Below, piece after piece: positions 27,816 to 36,110 of a stretch of DNA of 56,439 nucleotides. Numbering within the stretch: the stretch's first letter is position 1; every line of letters begins with the position of its first letter. The notes under the pieces were generated by a model, which did no database searches, was not told where the DNA came from, and saw only the letters and a list, made by a program, of their open reading frames with translations. Origin of the DNA: Nitrospira sp. (GTDB lineage Bacteria > Nitrospirota > Nitrospiria > Nitrospirales > Nitrospiraceae); contig SWDG01000023.1 in the NCBI GenBank assembly GCA_005116965.1, forward strand, positions 35,623-92,061, written 5' to 3'. The translations under genes were made by a program, and so were the position numbers.

Positions 27816-28942
27816 GCCCTTCGGACAACAACCTCGGTCTGTATGTTCATATCCCCTTTTGCCACCGCCGTTGCCACTTTTGCGCCTTCTACCTCGAAAT
27901 TGCTCGACCTGATCCGATGGCACGGTTTCACTCCGCCCTGATCCAAGAAATTACACTCCACCGTCGGCAAGACTCCCTGAATGGCCGCGCCCTGCAGACC
28001 ATCTACTTCGGCGGCGGAACACCGACGTCCCTCCCAGCCGATCAGCTGGCCGCGCTTCTGACGCTGATTCAAGCGACCTGGCCGACCAGCCCCACGACAG
28101 AGATCACGGTGGAGGCACACCCCTCTTCCGTCACGGAAAGAGATCTCACAGTCTTGGCTGATGCCGGATTCAATCGGATCAGCTTTGGAGCGGAATCCAT
28201 GACGGAAAAGGATTTCGCCTCCATTGGCCGGTTTGGACAGGTGCAGGATACGGCAGCCGCAGTTCAAGCCGCGCGCCGCGCCGGGTTCAGCAACATCAAC
28301 CTTGATCTGATGTATGGACTCCCGGGCCAATTACTACAAGATTGGATACGCACCTTGGAATCGCTCATGACGCTGACTCCATCGCATATCTCCTGTTATG
28401 CCCTCACCATTGAGGAGGGAACCAGGCTCGCTCAGGATATCGTTCGAAATCTTGTCCTGCCACCTGACGACATGCTTCAGCTCGACATGGAATCCGCAGC
28501 AGAGCGTGTCCTTGCCGAAGCAGGATTTTCCCACTACGAAATTTCCAACTATGCCAAACCTGACTATGCCTGTCGCCATAATCTCCTCTACTGGACCGGT
28601 GGCGAGTATCTTGGACTCGGCCCAAGCGCACAGTCCTATCTCCGTGGACTCCGGTTTGGAAATATTGCGGATCTCGAAGCCTATGCGGCATGCTTGAACG
28701 ACAACCATCTGCCGATGACCGACCGGACAATCCTCTCGGCATCCGAGCGCCAGCGAGATGCCCTCGTGTTCGGCCTGCGCCTTCTTCGTGGTGTCCCTCG
28801 AAAGACCGTCAAGGCTGCGGAACGAGATCGTCAGATCGACGAACTTGTCTCGAAAGGTCTGCTCGATGCCGATCGCAATCGAGTACGACTGACCTCCTTG
28901 GGACGGCGCTACGCTGATACGGTAGCCGAGCAGCTGTTCTAA
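27812..28942 (+). CDS. hemW: Radical SAM HemW (CPO-III-like haem chaperone)
   Basis: 376 aa. Radical SAM cluster site C17-x3-C21-x2-C24 in HIPFCHRRCHFCAFY, then YFGGGTPTSL and EVTVEAHPSS-type strand. Downstream are FNRISFGAES, NLDLMYGLPGQ, HISCYALTIEEGT, and HNLLYWTGGEYLGLGPSAQS. The latter is typical of HemW rather than HemN; the extra N-terminal HemN cysteine is absent. HemW inserts haem into membrane respiratory proteins. It is coupled by ATGA to the upstream 90-aa gene. Confidence 0.93.
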   Translation: MSPSDNNLGLYVHIPFCHRRCHFCAFYLEIARPDPMARFHSALIQEITLHRRQDSLNGRALQTIYFGGGTPTSLPADQLAALLTLIQATWPTSPTTEITVEAHPSSVTERDLTVLADAGFNRISFGAESMTEKDFASIGRFGQVQDTAAAVQAARRAGFSNINLDLMYGLPGQLLQDWIRTLESLMTLTPSHISCYALTIEEGTRLAQDIVRNLVLPPDDMLQLDMESAAERVLAEAGFSHYEISNYAKPDYACRHNLLYWTGGEYLGLGPSAQSYLRGLRFGNIADLEAYAACLNDNHLPMTDRTILSASERQRDALVFGLRLLRGVPRKTVKAAERDRQIDELVSKGLLDADRNRVRLTSLGRRYADTVAEQLF

Positions 28943-29080
28943 GTGGGCCATGAAAACCGGCGCATCGAACATGCTGCACGGCAGTAATGCTCATCCTCTT
29001 TCCTGCTGTTGAGCCTCGACCCCTGATTGACAAGACGGTCGCAATTAGAGAAGACTAGAACAGCTCTTCGGAGGAACCTC

Positions 29081-29293
29081 ATGCCGGTGAACATGGATCC
29101 GTCAAAAAAACGGCGTCGCCCCCAGACAGCCATCGCCTCGGTGGCAGAGGACAGGCTCACGGGCACCGCAGCGACACCCCTGCGAACAAGTTTTGGAGAA
29201 GAAACAGAAGCGGATCGTGAAAAGGATTTGGCTGATGCCGAGCTGAAAAACTTATGGGATGCCACTGAAGTAATTGATATGGACAAGGTTTAA
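29081..29293 (+). CDS. Small acidic hypothetical protein, 70 aa
   Basis: ATG 29081 preceded by GGAGG at a good distance; the frame opens earlier at 29027 without a ribosome site. The N-terminus is very basic (DPSKKRRRPQ), followed by an acidic C-terminal half (GEETEADREKDLADAELKNL). Charge segregation suggests a disordered or partner-binding protein. No family recognised. Confidence 0.6.
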   Translation: MPVNMDPSKKRRRPQTAIASVAEDRLTGTAATPLRTSFGEETEADREKDLADAELKNLWDATEVIDMDKV

Positions 29294-29322
29294 GCCCCTG
29301 AGAAGAATATTGTATGGTCCCA

Positions 29323-29445
29323 GAGGATGCTGAAAATGCTCTTCCAGCGAGGCCGCAGCGAGCGAAAGGTCGAAGCGTACGCGGTTGGTACGTTGAGGCC
29401 TTGAGCGATGCGAGAACGACGCTGGAGGGCTTTTGCAGCGTCCTC
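29323..29445. repeat. 123-bp imperfect inverted-repeat element, copy 1 (MITE/REP-like)
   Basis: The ends pair: GAGGATGCTGAAAATGCTCT matches the complement of the right end (GAGGACGCTGCAAAAGCCCT), followed by TCCAGCG on both sides. The interior carries a GTACG / CGTAC pair around the centre. On the minus strand it aligns along its whole length with copy 2 at 40471-40592, sharing GTTCTCG, CTCAAG, CCTCAACGTACC, GTACGC and GCCTCG blocks. No ORF inside. Confidence 0.75.
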
Positions 29446-29473
29446 AGATAAGGCCTGCTAGAAACTCCGCTCC

Positions 29474-29770
29474 ATGCCGACACCTGCCACGCCACAGACG
29501 ATTCCCGACATCACCGAAGACGTGCAAGTCGGTTCGGGAACCGGATTCGAGTCTCGTGTCGTAGTCTACAACTGCGACTGTCACACCTACCAACAAGTGA
29601 TCGAGCTCTTTTGCCGGTTTATTCCCAGGATGACCTCGACCAAAGCCTTTGAGTTGGCCTATCGGATCGACCATGATGGGGAAGCCATCGTCTTCACCGG
29701 ATCGACGGAACAGGCAGATGACATTGCAGCAAAACTTGCAGGGGGTGGGCTCAGAGTGGTCGTGCAGTAA
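29474..29770 (+). CDS. Divergent ClpS-like Clp protease adaptor
   Basis: 98 aa. After a disordered N-terminus, the core VVVYNCDCHTYQQVIELFCRFI ... STKAFELAYRIDHDGEAIVF ... QADDIAAKLAGGGLRVVV follows the ClpS fold: VVLxNDDxT strand, helix, HHEGxA strand, helix, final strand. The N-degron-pocket Asn and His are kept (YN and IDHDG), but the NDD motif is NCD and the usual Pro after T is Tyr. No clpA is next to it. ClpS is the best match; substrate preference may differ. Confidence 0.7.
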   Translation: MPTPATPQTIPDITEDVQVGSGTGFESRVVVYNCDCHTYQQVIELFCRFIPRMTSTKAFELAYRIDHDGEAIVFTGSTEQADDIAAKLAGGGLRVVVQ

Positions 29771-29781
29771 TCCAGTTCCGC

Positions 29782-30129
29782 TTACTTCCGTTTAGGCGTA
29801 CTCTTGGCTGATTTTTTGCTTGGGCTTGTCGGCGCCTTCGTGGCAACCGGCTTAGAAACCTCGCCCGATTTCTTCACGGTCTTTGACGCGCTTGATTTGT
29901 CCTTTTTCTCCGAAGCCTTGGACTTGCTGCTGTGCGAATGTTTCACAGGAGTCATGTACGCGGAGGTGCGGTTGACCTTCACCAATTGCTCTCCGCTGAG
30001 CACGCGGACTTGATACAGCTCGAACAGCTTGCTGATGGCTTTCGTGTCGCCTCGTCTCGCCGCATTCAAGAGCTTGCGGCGTTGATTCATCTCTTCTTCT
30101 TCGGTATGCGAAGCAGCTCGTCGTTCCAT
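29782..30129 (-). CDS. Protein with histone-like Lys/Ser/Pro-rich tail, 115 aa
   Basis: ATG 30129 is preferred: GAGGAAGG sits 7 nt upstream. The N-terminal half is helical (MNQRRKLLNAARRGDTKAIS, KLFELYQVRVLSGEQLVKV). From about residue 60 it is low complexity, made of Lys, Ser, Ala, Thr and Pro (SKASEKKDKSSASKTVKKS, then SPSKKSAKSTPKRK). This resembles histone H1-like bacterial tails, which bind DNA or RNA. The structured part is unassigned. Confidence 0.6.
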   Translation of the reverse strand: MERRAASHTEEEEMNQRRKLLNAARRGDTKAISKLFELYQVRVLSGEQLVKVNRTSAYMTPVKHSHSSKSKASEKKDKSSASKTVKKSGEVSKPVATKAPTSPSKKSAKSTPKRK

Positions 30130-30321
30130 GCCCATCCTTCCTCAACACAGGCCGACCGACTGATCGGGTCTGCTGTGGCCCCAATACCCCAGTCAGCCAA
30201 AAATTTGCCGAAGTATATCAGAATTATGATGATTTTTGGAATATCGAATATTGCACTGCCCTGTCAGTCATCATCCCCTGCGGTGGGATAGAAAGAGGCC
30301 GCTGGCTCCTGAATTTCACCC

Positions 30322-30350
30322 TTGAGTGGCATCCCAGGCACCGGTATAAG
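30322..30350 (+). promoter_or_regulatory. Candidate sigma-70 promoter for the DUF3386 gene
   Basis: TTGAGT, 17-bp spacer, TATAAG, about 36 nt upstream of the ATG at 30386. Confidence 0.5.
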
Positions 30351-30385
30351 TATGGACGTGTCATATTTTTTCTAAGAGGAGATCC

Positions 30386-31060
30386 ATGATGGAACATACA
30401 CCTACATCTTCGACCGTCGCCGATGACCCTCAAGCGCGCGATCTCCTACGCAGCGCGTTCGAAAGGACCGCGCGATGGCCAAAAGGCTTTACGGGATTTA
30501 CGGCTGACCTCACCGTGAATGTGAACGGAAAAGAAACCAGCGGCCCCGTCATCGTCAAGGGCCCCCGCGAAGTATCCGTTCAACTAGGCGATGGCGACAT
30601 CCAAAAGTGGGCGCAAGAGCAACTCGGCATGATCGCAGTCCATCGTGGACCACGAAGCTTTGAGGAGTCTGATGGGAAATACTCGCTCACGATGGAGGAA
30701 GACGGTCACCCGTTCGGCACCAAACTAAACATCCATGGCTCCAATTCCTTCTACCGGGTCAAGGACAACCGCATCACCCAGATCAACCGGAAGATGGCCC
30801 ATCCTGGCATGACCCCCATCGCCTTTACGATCAACGTTGAGGAGAGCGCGATCACACAGGACCAGAAAAATCTCACGACCAAATACACGGTCTATTACTA
30901 TTCGCCGACCGATAGCAAACTGACCAATGTGGAAAGCTTCACCGACACCCATGTCCGTGTCGGCTCCTCAGACCTTCCAGCGACCAGGCGGATTATCACC
31001 TATGAAGATGGCCAGGTCATCGTGAAGAACCTGACCTTCACAAATCACAAGTTGCTTTAG
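30386..31060 (+). CDS. DUF3386 family protein
   Basis: 224 aa, start ATG 30386 with AGAGGAGA upstream (ATG 30389 also possible). No signal peptide. Family-like blocks: DDPQARDLLRSAFERTARWP, GFTGFTADLTVNVNGKETSG, GDIQKWAQEQLGMIAVHR, and strands VKDNRITQINRKM, FTDTHVRVGSSDLPATRRII. DUF3386 is best known from cyanobacteria and plastids and has no assigned function. It is followed 2 nt later by a DUF5069 gene on the same strand. Confidence 0.8.
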   Translation: MMEHTPTSSTVADDPQARDLLRSAFERTARWPKGFTGFTADLTVNVNGKETSGPVIVKGPREVSVQLGDGDIQKWAQEQLGMIAVHRGPRSFEESDGKYSLTMEEDGHPFGTKLNIHGSNSFYRVKDNRITQINRKMAHPGMTPIAFTINVEESAITQDQKNLTTKYTVYYYSPTDSKLTNVESFTDTHVRVGSSDLPATRRIITYEDGQVIVKNLTFTNHKLL

Positions 31061-31062
31061 CG

Positions 31063-31512
31063 ATGGATTTACGCAAAGACTTTCCTCGTAGCATGAAATT
31101 CAAGCTGGCAGGCTACGCCCATCTTGCGCGCATGATCGACAAATGCCGGGCGGTGCTTGCTGGGACAGAGGGGGAATATATCTACCCTTGTCCCATGGAC
31201 GAACGGCTCATGGAGTTCGCGGGAATTACCAGCGAGCAGTTCACGGCTGCCGTGAAGGCCAATTCGACCGATGAAGGAGTCGTCACGTGGCTTGGAAAAA
31301 CAGCACAACCACACCAGCCAGCTGAATTGGAAGAATGGAATCAGCAGCTGTTGGCACGCGGACCAAGTTCTCCGGAAAGTGCGGCCCGATTCAACAAATA
31401 CCTGACCGCCATCGATCCCTCACGCACCGACCTCACCGCCTGGTCGGATGTACAGGATTTGGAAGAAGGGAGAGTCGTGCCGAAACGAGAGCCGGCACAT
31501 CAGTCTCAGTAA
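31063..31512 (+). CDS. DUF5069 family protein
   Basis: 149 aa. MDLRKDFPRSMKFKLAGYAHLARMIDKCRAVLAGTEGEYIYPCPMDERLMEF is the typical DUF5069 opening, ending AARFNKYLTAIDPSRTDLTAW. Function unknown. Two bases after DUF3386, so probably co-transcribed. The 3' end overlaps a convergent SDR gene by 7 nt. Confidence 0.85.
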   Translation: MDLRKDFPRSMKFKLAGYAHLARMIDKCRAVLAGTEGEYIYPCPMDERLMEFAGITSEQFTAAVKANSTDEGVVTWLGKTAQPHQPAELEEWNQQLLARGPSSPESAARFNKYLTAIDPSRTDLTAWSDVQDLEEGRVVPKREPAHQSQ

Positions 31513-32132
31513 GTAAGCGCTGGGTATTTGCCGAGATACGTGGGGTGCTCCGCCTGCGCCACCATGAAGTGCGCCACATCAGCGCGGGAAATAGCCCCCA
31601 CTCGCATGCCTTCTACAAGGCTGTCCAACACGCGATAGTGACCAGTCATCGTGCCATTGGTTAGCCGGCCAGGGCGCACAATTTCCCACCGGGGATATCC
31701 ACCGGCTACCAGCTGCTCCTGTTCATTCTTATTCGCATAGACTGCCTTGAGGAGCAGCGTGAAAAGGAGCTTCACAGGGAAAGAGTTATAGCCCCAGCTG
31801 TCGCCTGCCCCAAAACCGGTGAGCACGATGAGTGCCGGGGAGGAACCAGTTTCTTGCAGTACGCGCAACAAGACGCGCGCAGAGTCTGAAAACAGAGTGG
31901 TGGCAAAGGGGCTCTTCACACCGAGCGTCACCAGGATTGAATCGGCTCCCGCCACTGCAGCCCGTACATCGTTTGAGTTTGTCGCACTGCCCTGCACCCT
32001 TCGCAGCTTGGCGTGATCTGGGAGCGGAACAACCCGGCGCGACAAGGAGGTCACCTCATGCTCCCGTTCAAGTGCGAGGCGTGTCGTCTGAAGCCCGATA
32101 CCGGCTGAAGCTCCGATGATGGCGATTTTCAT
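31506..32132 (-). CDS. NAD(P)-binding Rossmann protein (atypical SDR)
   Basis: 208 aa. KIAIIGASAGIGLQTTRLAL is the dinucleotide-binding loop. SVAS/VTLGVKSPFATTLF-type strand and LIVLTGFGAGDSWGY follow, then YANKNEQEQLV and WEIVRPGRLTNG, as in NAD(P)H-binding (PF13460) proteins. The classical SDR Tyr-x3-Lys is not evident, which is usual for this subgroup. Substrate unknown. Confidence 0.85.
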   Translation of the reverse strand: MKIAIIGASAGIGLQTTRLALEREHEVTSLSRRVVPLPDHAKLRRVQGSATNSNDVRAAVAGADSILVTLGVKSPFATTLFSDSARVLLRVLQETGSSPALIVLTGFGAGDSWGYNSFPVKLLFTLLLKAVYANKNEQEQLVAGGYPRWEIVRPGRLTNGTMTGHYRVLDSLVEGMRVGAISRADVAHFMVAQAEHPTYLGKYPALTY

Positions 32133-32272
32133 ATTCTTGTGTTTCTTGTCTGTGGCTAAGAATATCTAGATCGACCCACTAGGCTGCGGTTCATCGACGT
32201 GAGGCCCCTTCTCAACCTGTCCGTAGGCTCCGGTCAAGCGCCGCTAGATCCCTACTCCTCAGTCGTTCTAGA

Positions 32273-33004
32273 TCATAACTGCGGACTGAGCACCTCCCGC
32301 CACACAGCAGCAAGGTCGTGAAGCGCTTTGCTTCCATCGCCGACGTAGACCGATCCGTGCATGGTTGCCAGCCGCTTCGGTTGCAGTGCCGCGAGTCGGT
32401 GCAACGTCGCATCCGTCAACGAGCAATAGGGCACGTAATTCGCTAAAGGACCTTGCTGATAGTCCACCAAGGTCTTCCGACAGCGGTCGATAACGTCCGA
32501 TTCCGTCATCGGTTCGACGTCCCCGTCTTGATGAAGGAGATCCGAGCACAGGAGCGTCCGTTCCGTCTCTTCGAACAGTAGTCCCGCTTCCCAGCAATGG
32601 GGCACATGCGGCGTCGCCAGAAAGCGGAAGCGGTATCTCCCCGTCTCCAACACCTCGCCGTCGACCATCCCTTTGGCCGGACGACGCGCCAAACAATCAT
32701 CGACGCTCACCATCTTGCCCACCAGACTGCACACCACTTCCGAGCGCGGAGCCAGTTGCTGCCACTCCGGCACCGTCGCACATTCGTCCGATTCAAAATG
32801 ACTGAACCCGATCCAGCGCAAGGTCTGCGGATCGATGAGCGACGCCACGGCAGCTTTGACTTCGGGAAACAGCACCCTCGGACCAGTGTGGAACAACAGC
32901 GGCTGATCGTCGCGCAGCAAGAACTGACTGAACTGAATATTGAACGGTTCAACGAACGTCGTAATGCGGAATAGGTCTGGAGCGATTTCAGTTATCCTGG
33001 CCAT
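32273..33004 (-). CDS. MBL-fold diiron (ODP-type) protein without flavodoxin domain
   Basis: 243 aa. The metallo-beta-lactamase-like fold has SHFESDECA (H69-x-E71-x-D73), the ligand arrangement of flavo-diiron proteins. [28 protein letters not shown] and [11 protein letters not shown] supply further ligands. True flavo-diiron proteins carry a C-terminal flavodoxin; this one ends after the MBL domain. It may therefore bind or reduce oxygen or NO with a separate electron donor, or act as a sensor. Confidence 0.85.
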   Translation of the reverse strand: MARITEIAPDLFRITTFVEPFNIQFSQFLLRDDQPLLFHTGPRVLFPEVKAAVASLIDPQTLRWIGFSHFESDECATVPEWQQLAPRSEVVCSLVGKMVSVDDCLARRPAKGMVDGEVLETGRYRFRFLATPHVPHCWEAGLLFEETERTLLCSDLLHQDGDVEPMTESDVIDRCRKTLVDYQQGPLANYVPYCSLTDATLHRLAALQPKRLATMHGSVYVGDGSKALHDLAAVWREVLSPQL

Positions 33005-33183
33005 AGCACCTCCTCAAGAATAGAGCCGTGCGATCATACGCACCGCCAGATTGAGGTGCAATACGGATCGAGCATGTGTAACTGGCAAGAGAATGGCGGC
33101 AGGCTAGGACTCACTGAAATCCTGCCAAGGAACGGTCTTGACATGTCCGGTGAAGCAGGCACACGACGAATTAGGTCCCGCCT

Positions 33184-33882
33184 TCAATGAACCGCACCTG
33201 AAGAAGATGGGCCGACAACCAGCTCGATGGTCTCGGAAATCGCAGCGACGGTCTCACCGACCGAGGGAAATGTCGCGGTCATCATGGCCATGAGAACCAA
33301 CATGTGCGCGTAGGTATTTGACGCGATGATGTCACAGAGTTCTGGCCTATCGGTGATGCGACCGCTTGCGTACCCGATGCCTCCACCAGGTAGATCGATT
33401 GTGTTCCATTGGGACGCCATGGGATCGCCGTGGACCAGGTGGTTGTAGAGATCGCAGATCTTGCGCCCCATCGATTCACCGACTTGCGCCCAGCCCATTG
33501 AATCAAGCATTCTCGCCAGGCTCGGACGCTTGCCGTGTGGCCAACCTTGCTTCCACAGCTCTACGGCATCGGGTTTGCGGACCAGATAGGAGATAATCGC
33601 TGTTCGCTCGATGAGTGGGCGTACCAGAATGAACCCAGACAGAAGGTAGGCTTGGCGAATCAGCTCGCGGATGCTCAGGCTGATCGAGATCGCTTGCGGA
33701 ATGATTTCGCAAGCGGCACGCTGGAGGCTGGAGAGGTCGGTGGCAACACGTGAAGCACTCGCCACCGCCTGATTAGCCTTGAGCGCACCGATGATCGTCT
33801 GGTCGAAACGCATGAGAGAGTCACGACCGAGATACGGCTCGTTGTCCGGTGTATAGACCGCCGGAGGTCGCTCATGCACCAT
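33184..33882 (-). CDS. Hypothetical protein of the DUF5677-like kind, 232 aa
   Basis: ATG 33882 is favoured by AGGAG 7 nt upstream. Largely helical with IPQAISISLSIRELIRQAYLLSGFILVRPLIERTAIISYLVRKP, a segment typical of DUF5677 proteins. DLYNHLVHGDPMA and a hydrophobic C-terminal helix (YAHMLVLMAMMTATF) follow. The H-D/E pattern (NHLVHGD) recalls HEPN-type domains, but no RxxxxH is clear. Function unknown. Confidence 0.5.
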   Translation of the reverse strand: MVHERPPAVYTPDNEPYLGRDSLMRFDQTIIGALKANQAVASASRVATDLSSLQRAACEIIPQAISISLSIRELIRQAYLLSGFILVRPLIERTAIISYLVRKPDAVELWKQGWPHGKRPSLARMLDSMGWAQVGESMGRKICDLYNHLVHGDPMASQWNTIDLPGGGIGYASGRITDRPELCDIIASNTYAHMLVLMAMMTATFPSVGETVAAISETIELVVGPSSSGAVH

Positions 33883-33926
33883 CTCTTCTCCTCTTGGCAC
33901 AGCCTAATATTGTTTAGAAAGATTAA

Positions 33927-34700
33927 TCATCTTCCATGTCCCGCCCTGGCAATCAGTTCTTTTAACCCATTCAAATCCAACCACCCAGGCACCAGCTCGT
34001 TGCCCACGATGAAGCCTGGCGTCCCCGAGATGCCGAGCTCGCGGGCAAGGGTCCGATTCCTATCAATGACGGCCTGCCACTTGGGGTTGGCCATATCGGT
34101 CTCCAAGCGCTTCGTGTCGAGGCCCACTTTCACGGCGATCTTCAAGATTGACTCCTTGCTCATATCGGCGTGGGAGGCGAGCAGCGCTTCGTGAAAGGCT
34201 TGATGCTTGCCTTGCGCCTGAGACGCGAGCGCAGCCTTGGCCGCAAGCTCCGACGGTTCGCCAAGAATGGGCAAGTCCTTGTAGACCACCCGAACTCGCG
34301 GATCGACCTTCTGGAGTTCCGTAACGGCTGAAGCCGCCTTCTTACAGAAGCCGCAGCGGTAATCATAGAACTCGACCAGGGTGATCTCGCCCTTCGGATT
34401 GCCGCTGACCGGTGACGCGGGATCGCGCACCAGTTCCTGCTGCTTCGTCGCAAGGGCCGTTTTTTGATGGTCCCGCAGTTCTGCTTCGCGTTTGGCGAGC
34501 AATCCCTGCAGCGATTGCTCGATCACTTCCGGATGGGTACGAATATAGCGTTCAATCGTTGCATCGGCGACGTCCTGAGATGGGACCGACGCGTTCTTAC
34601 TTTCCTTGGTTGTGGTTGCACAACCAGACGCGGACATGGCGAGGATAGCCAGGACACTTAGCGAAAATGGGAAACGCTTCCAAATGTAGACACTATTCAT
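33927..34700 (-). CDS. DsbA-family thiol oxidoreductase, probable lipoprotein
   Basis: 257 aa. Signal peptide with a lipobox-like ASGC at C27. A helical linker follows (YIRTHPEVIEQSLQGLLAKREAELR, as in ScsC/BdbD-type DsbA proteins), then the thioredoxin fold with FYDYRCGFCKKA (active site C116-GF-C119). cis-Pro loop ISGTPGFIVGNELVPG. Predicted to form or reshuffle disulfides in the periplasm. No DsbB/DsbD partner is visible nearby. Confidence 0.92.
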   Translation of the reverse strand: MNSVYIWKRFPFSLSVLAILAMSASGCATTTKESKNASVPSQDVADATIERYIRTHPEVIEQSLQGLLAKREAELRDHQKTALATKQQELVRDPASPVSGNPKGEITLVEFYDYRCGFCKKAASAVTELQKVDPRVRVVYKDLPILGEPSELAAKAALASQAQGKHQAFHEALLASHADMSKESILKIAVKVGLDTKRLETDMANPKWQAVIDRNRTLARELGISGTPGFIVGNELVPGWLDLNGLKELIARAGHGR

Positions 34701-34743
34701 TGATGGATCTCCTATACAAGTACTGATCGCTCAGGCTCTGCTC

Positions 34744-35000
34744 CTAGCGATACACTTCACGGCGATGACCAACTTTTACCACAAGGACAAGCAGTCGCTC
34801 ATCTTCAACAGCATAGACAATTCGATAGTCTCCCACCCGAATACGATAGAGTTGATCGGTCCCACTCAGTTTCTCAGATCCATGAGGACGAGGCGTATTG
34901 CCAGAGAATCGATCTTTGATTTGAGCCGCTGTTGAATCTGTGATGGCAGGTTCCGAAACTGGCGATCGGCTTGGCGGGAAAACTCGATCTGATACAACAC
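34744..35000 (-). pseudogene. RelE/ParE-type toxin gene with a one-base frameshift
   Basis: From GTG 35000 the frame reads LYQIEFSRQADRQFRNLPSQ, IQQRLKSKIDSLA and then shifts into IRLVLMDLRN and a stop at about 34866. The continuing toxin sequence NTPRPHGSEKLSGTDQLYRI ... LLVLVVKVGHRREVYR lies one frame over. The join at about 34896-34902 (GGCAATACG) would be restored by one extra A. Both halves match RelE/StbE toxins closely. It starts 8 nt after the antitoxin stop, as in normal TA operons. Confidence 0.85.
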
Positions 35001-35008
35001 CGTTCAGC

Positions 35009-35263
35009 TCATAAGCCCAGGTCTCGCTTGATTTTCTTCCACGCGACCGTGCCTTCTCGCTTGACACTGGCCAACACCACACGAGCCTCATCAAGGTCCA
35101 ACCGGTCTTCGATCTCTTCAAGCAACTGCACGTCTTCTATCGGCACATCGGCTGCCATGTCTTTGCCTCGGCTGGTGACCATCACCCGACATTTCGTGCG
35201 AGCCGTACGGGCAAGAATTTGGCCTAATTGTTTTTTGGCTTCTGCGCTATTGCCCCTGGTCAT
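35009..35263 (-). CDS. Phd/YefM-type antitoxin
   Basis: 84 aa from ATG 35263 (MTRGNSAEAKKQLGQILART); the upstream extension to 35335 has no family resemblance. SAEAKKQLGQIL, VMVTSRGKDMAADVPIEDVQLLEEIED follow the Phd/YefM N-terminal DNA-binding fold, and the basic C-terminus would wrap the toxin. Directly upstream of the frameshifted toxin gene. If the toxin is dead the antitoxin is an orphan. Confidence 0.8.
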   Translation of the reverse strand: MTRGNSAEAKKQLGQILARTARTKCRVMVTSRGKDMAADVPIEDVQLLEEIEDRLDLDEARVVLASVKREGTVAWKKIKRDLGL

Positions 35264-35354
35264 CACACTCTCCCTTTTCACACCATGAGTATAGCTGAAG
35301 GAGACGTGCGATGAAAGTGACCTTACCCTACTCATAGCCTAGACACCGATTTGA

Positions 35355-36110
35355 TTATCGCCACCCCTCCCCGCTTGTTCCGCCGCCGAAACCGCCCCAG
35401 TTGCCGCCAAACCCACCTTGTCCGGTTCCCCAATATTCACCCTTCTGGATGCGTCGATAGGGGTGCCGTAAATCCGGCCGACTCATCCACCAGAAAAACG
35501 AGACGATCGCCACAGTGGTGCCAAGGGTAATCCAAATTCCGAGCCCCTTAATCCGAGGCCTGGATGGAGGAGTGAACCTCACCTCTTGCGCCGGAGTCGC
35601 CAGCGCAACCGCCGTGCGATACAGCCCTTCCCCGAAATATCCTCGTTCAATCGCAGGCTGCAGATACAGACGACTGACCTCGTTCCTCACGGCCGGGGTG
35701 ATGACCGGAAACATCTGGCGTCCCAACGCCATCGCCGCCTGACGCTCTTGCACGGCCACCAACACCATCAGGCCATGTTCCTGCTGCGTCGAGCCGATTT
35801 GCCACTTTTCGTACAGCGCGTCCGCATAATGCTTGGCCGATGGATAGGGTTTGATGCTGGGCACCGTCACAATCACCATTTCCACGCTGCTTTTCTTTTC
35901 GAGATCGATGCAGACGGACCGGATCCGGTCCTTCCACTCCGGCTCCATCACTTGTGCATGATCGCTGACATACCCGATGGGGCTAGGAAGAGGCACACGT
36001 TCTTTGGGCCGGTCATACAACGAGGCCTGGACATCAATTGCTGACAGCATGACCATCAGGCTCAACCAGCCTATCCCGATCCCGCGCCCGTTCGGTCGAT
36101 GTACGATCAC
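35355..36110 (-). CDS. TPM-domain membrane protein
   Basis: 251 aa, GTG start overlapping the upstream stop (GTGA). Signal peptide at 12-30. TPM domain: PSPIGYVSDHAQVMEPEWKDRIRSV, LEKKSSVEMVIVTVPS, YADALYEKWQIGSTQQEHGLMVLVA, and YFGEGLYRTAVAL. A transmembrane helix (LGIWITLGTTVAIVSFFWWM) and a Gly/Trp-rich tail (GGFGGNWGGFGGG) follow. TPM domains act in the periplasm, with phosphatase or photosystem-repair roles in some members. Last gene of a three-gene unit. Confidence 0.88.
   Translation of the reverse strand: MIVHRPNGRGIGIGWLSLMVMLSAIDVQASLYDRPKERVPLPSPIGYVSDHAQVMEPEWKDRIRSVCIDLEKKSSVEMVIVTVPSIKPYPSAKHYADALYEKWQIGSTQQEHGLMVLVAVQERQAAMALGRQMFPVITPAVRNEVSRLYLQPAIERGYFGEGLYRTAVALATPAQEVRFTPPSRPRIKGLGIWITLGTTVAIVSFFWWMSRPDLRHPYRRIQKGEYWGTGQGGFGGNWGGFGGGTSGEGWR

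Noticed and set aside
28334-28972. 212-codon open frame on the minus strand across hemW
   Set aside because: It lies antisense to the clearly coding hemW gene, has no ribosome site and no family resemblance.
34744-35121. Full 125-codon open frame ending in the toxin C-terminus
   Set aside because: Its first half is the wrong frame, antisense to nothing and overlapping the antitoxin; the toxin N-terminus is in another frame, so a frameshift is the better reading.
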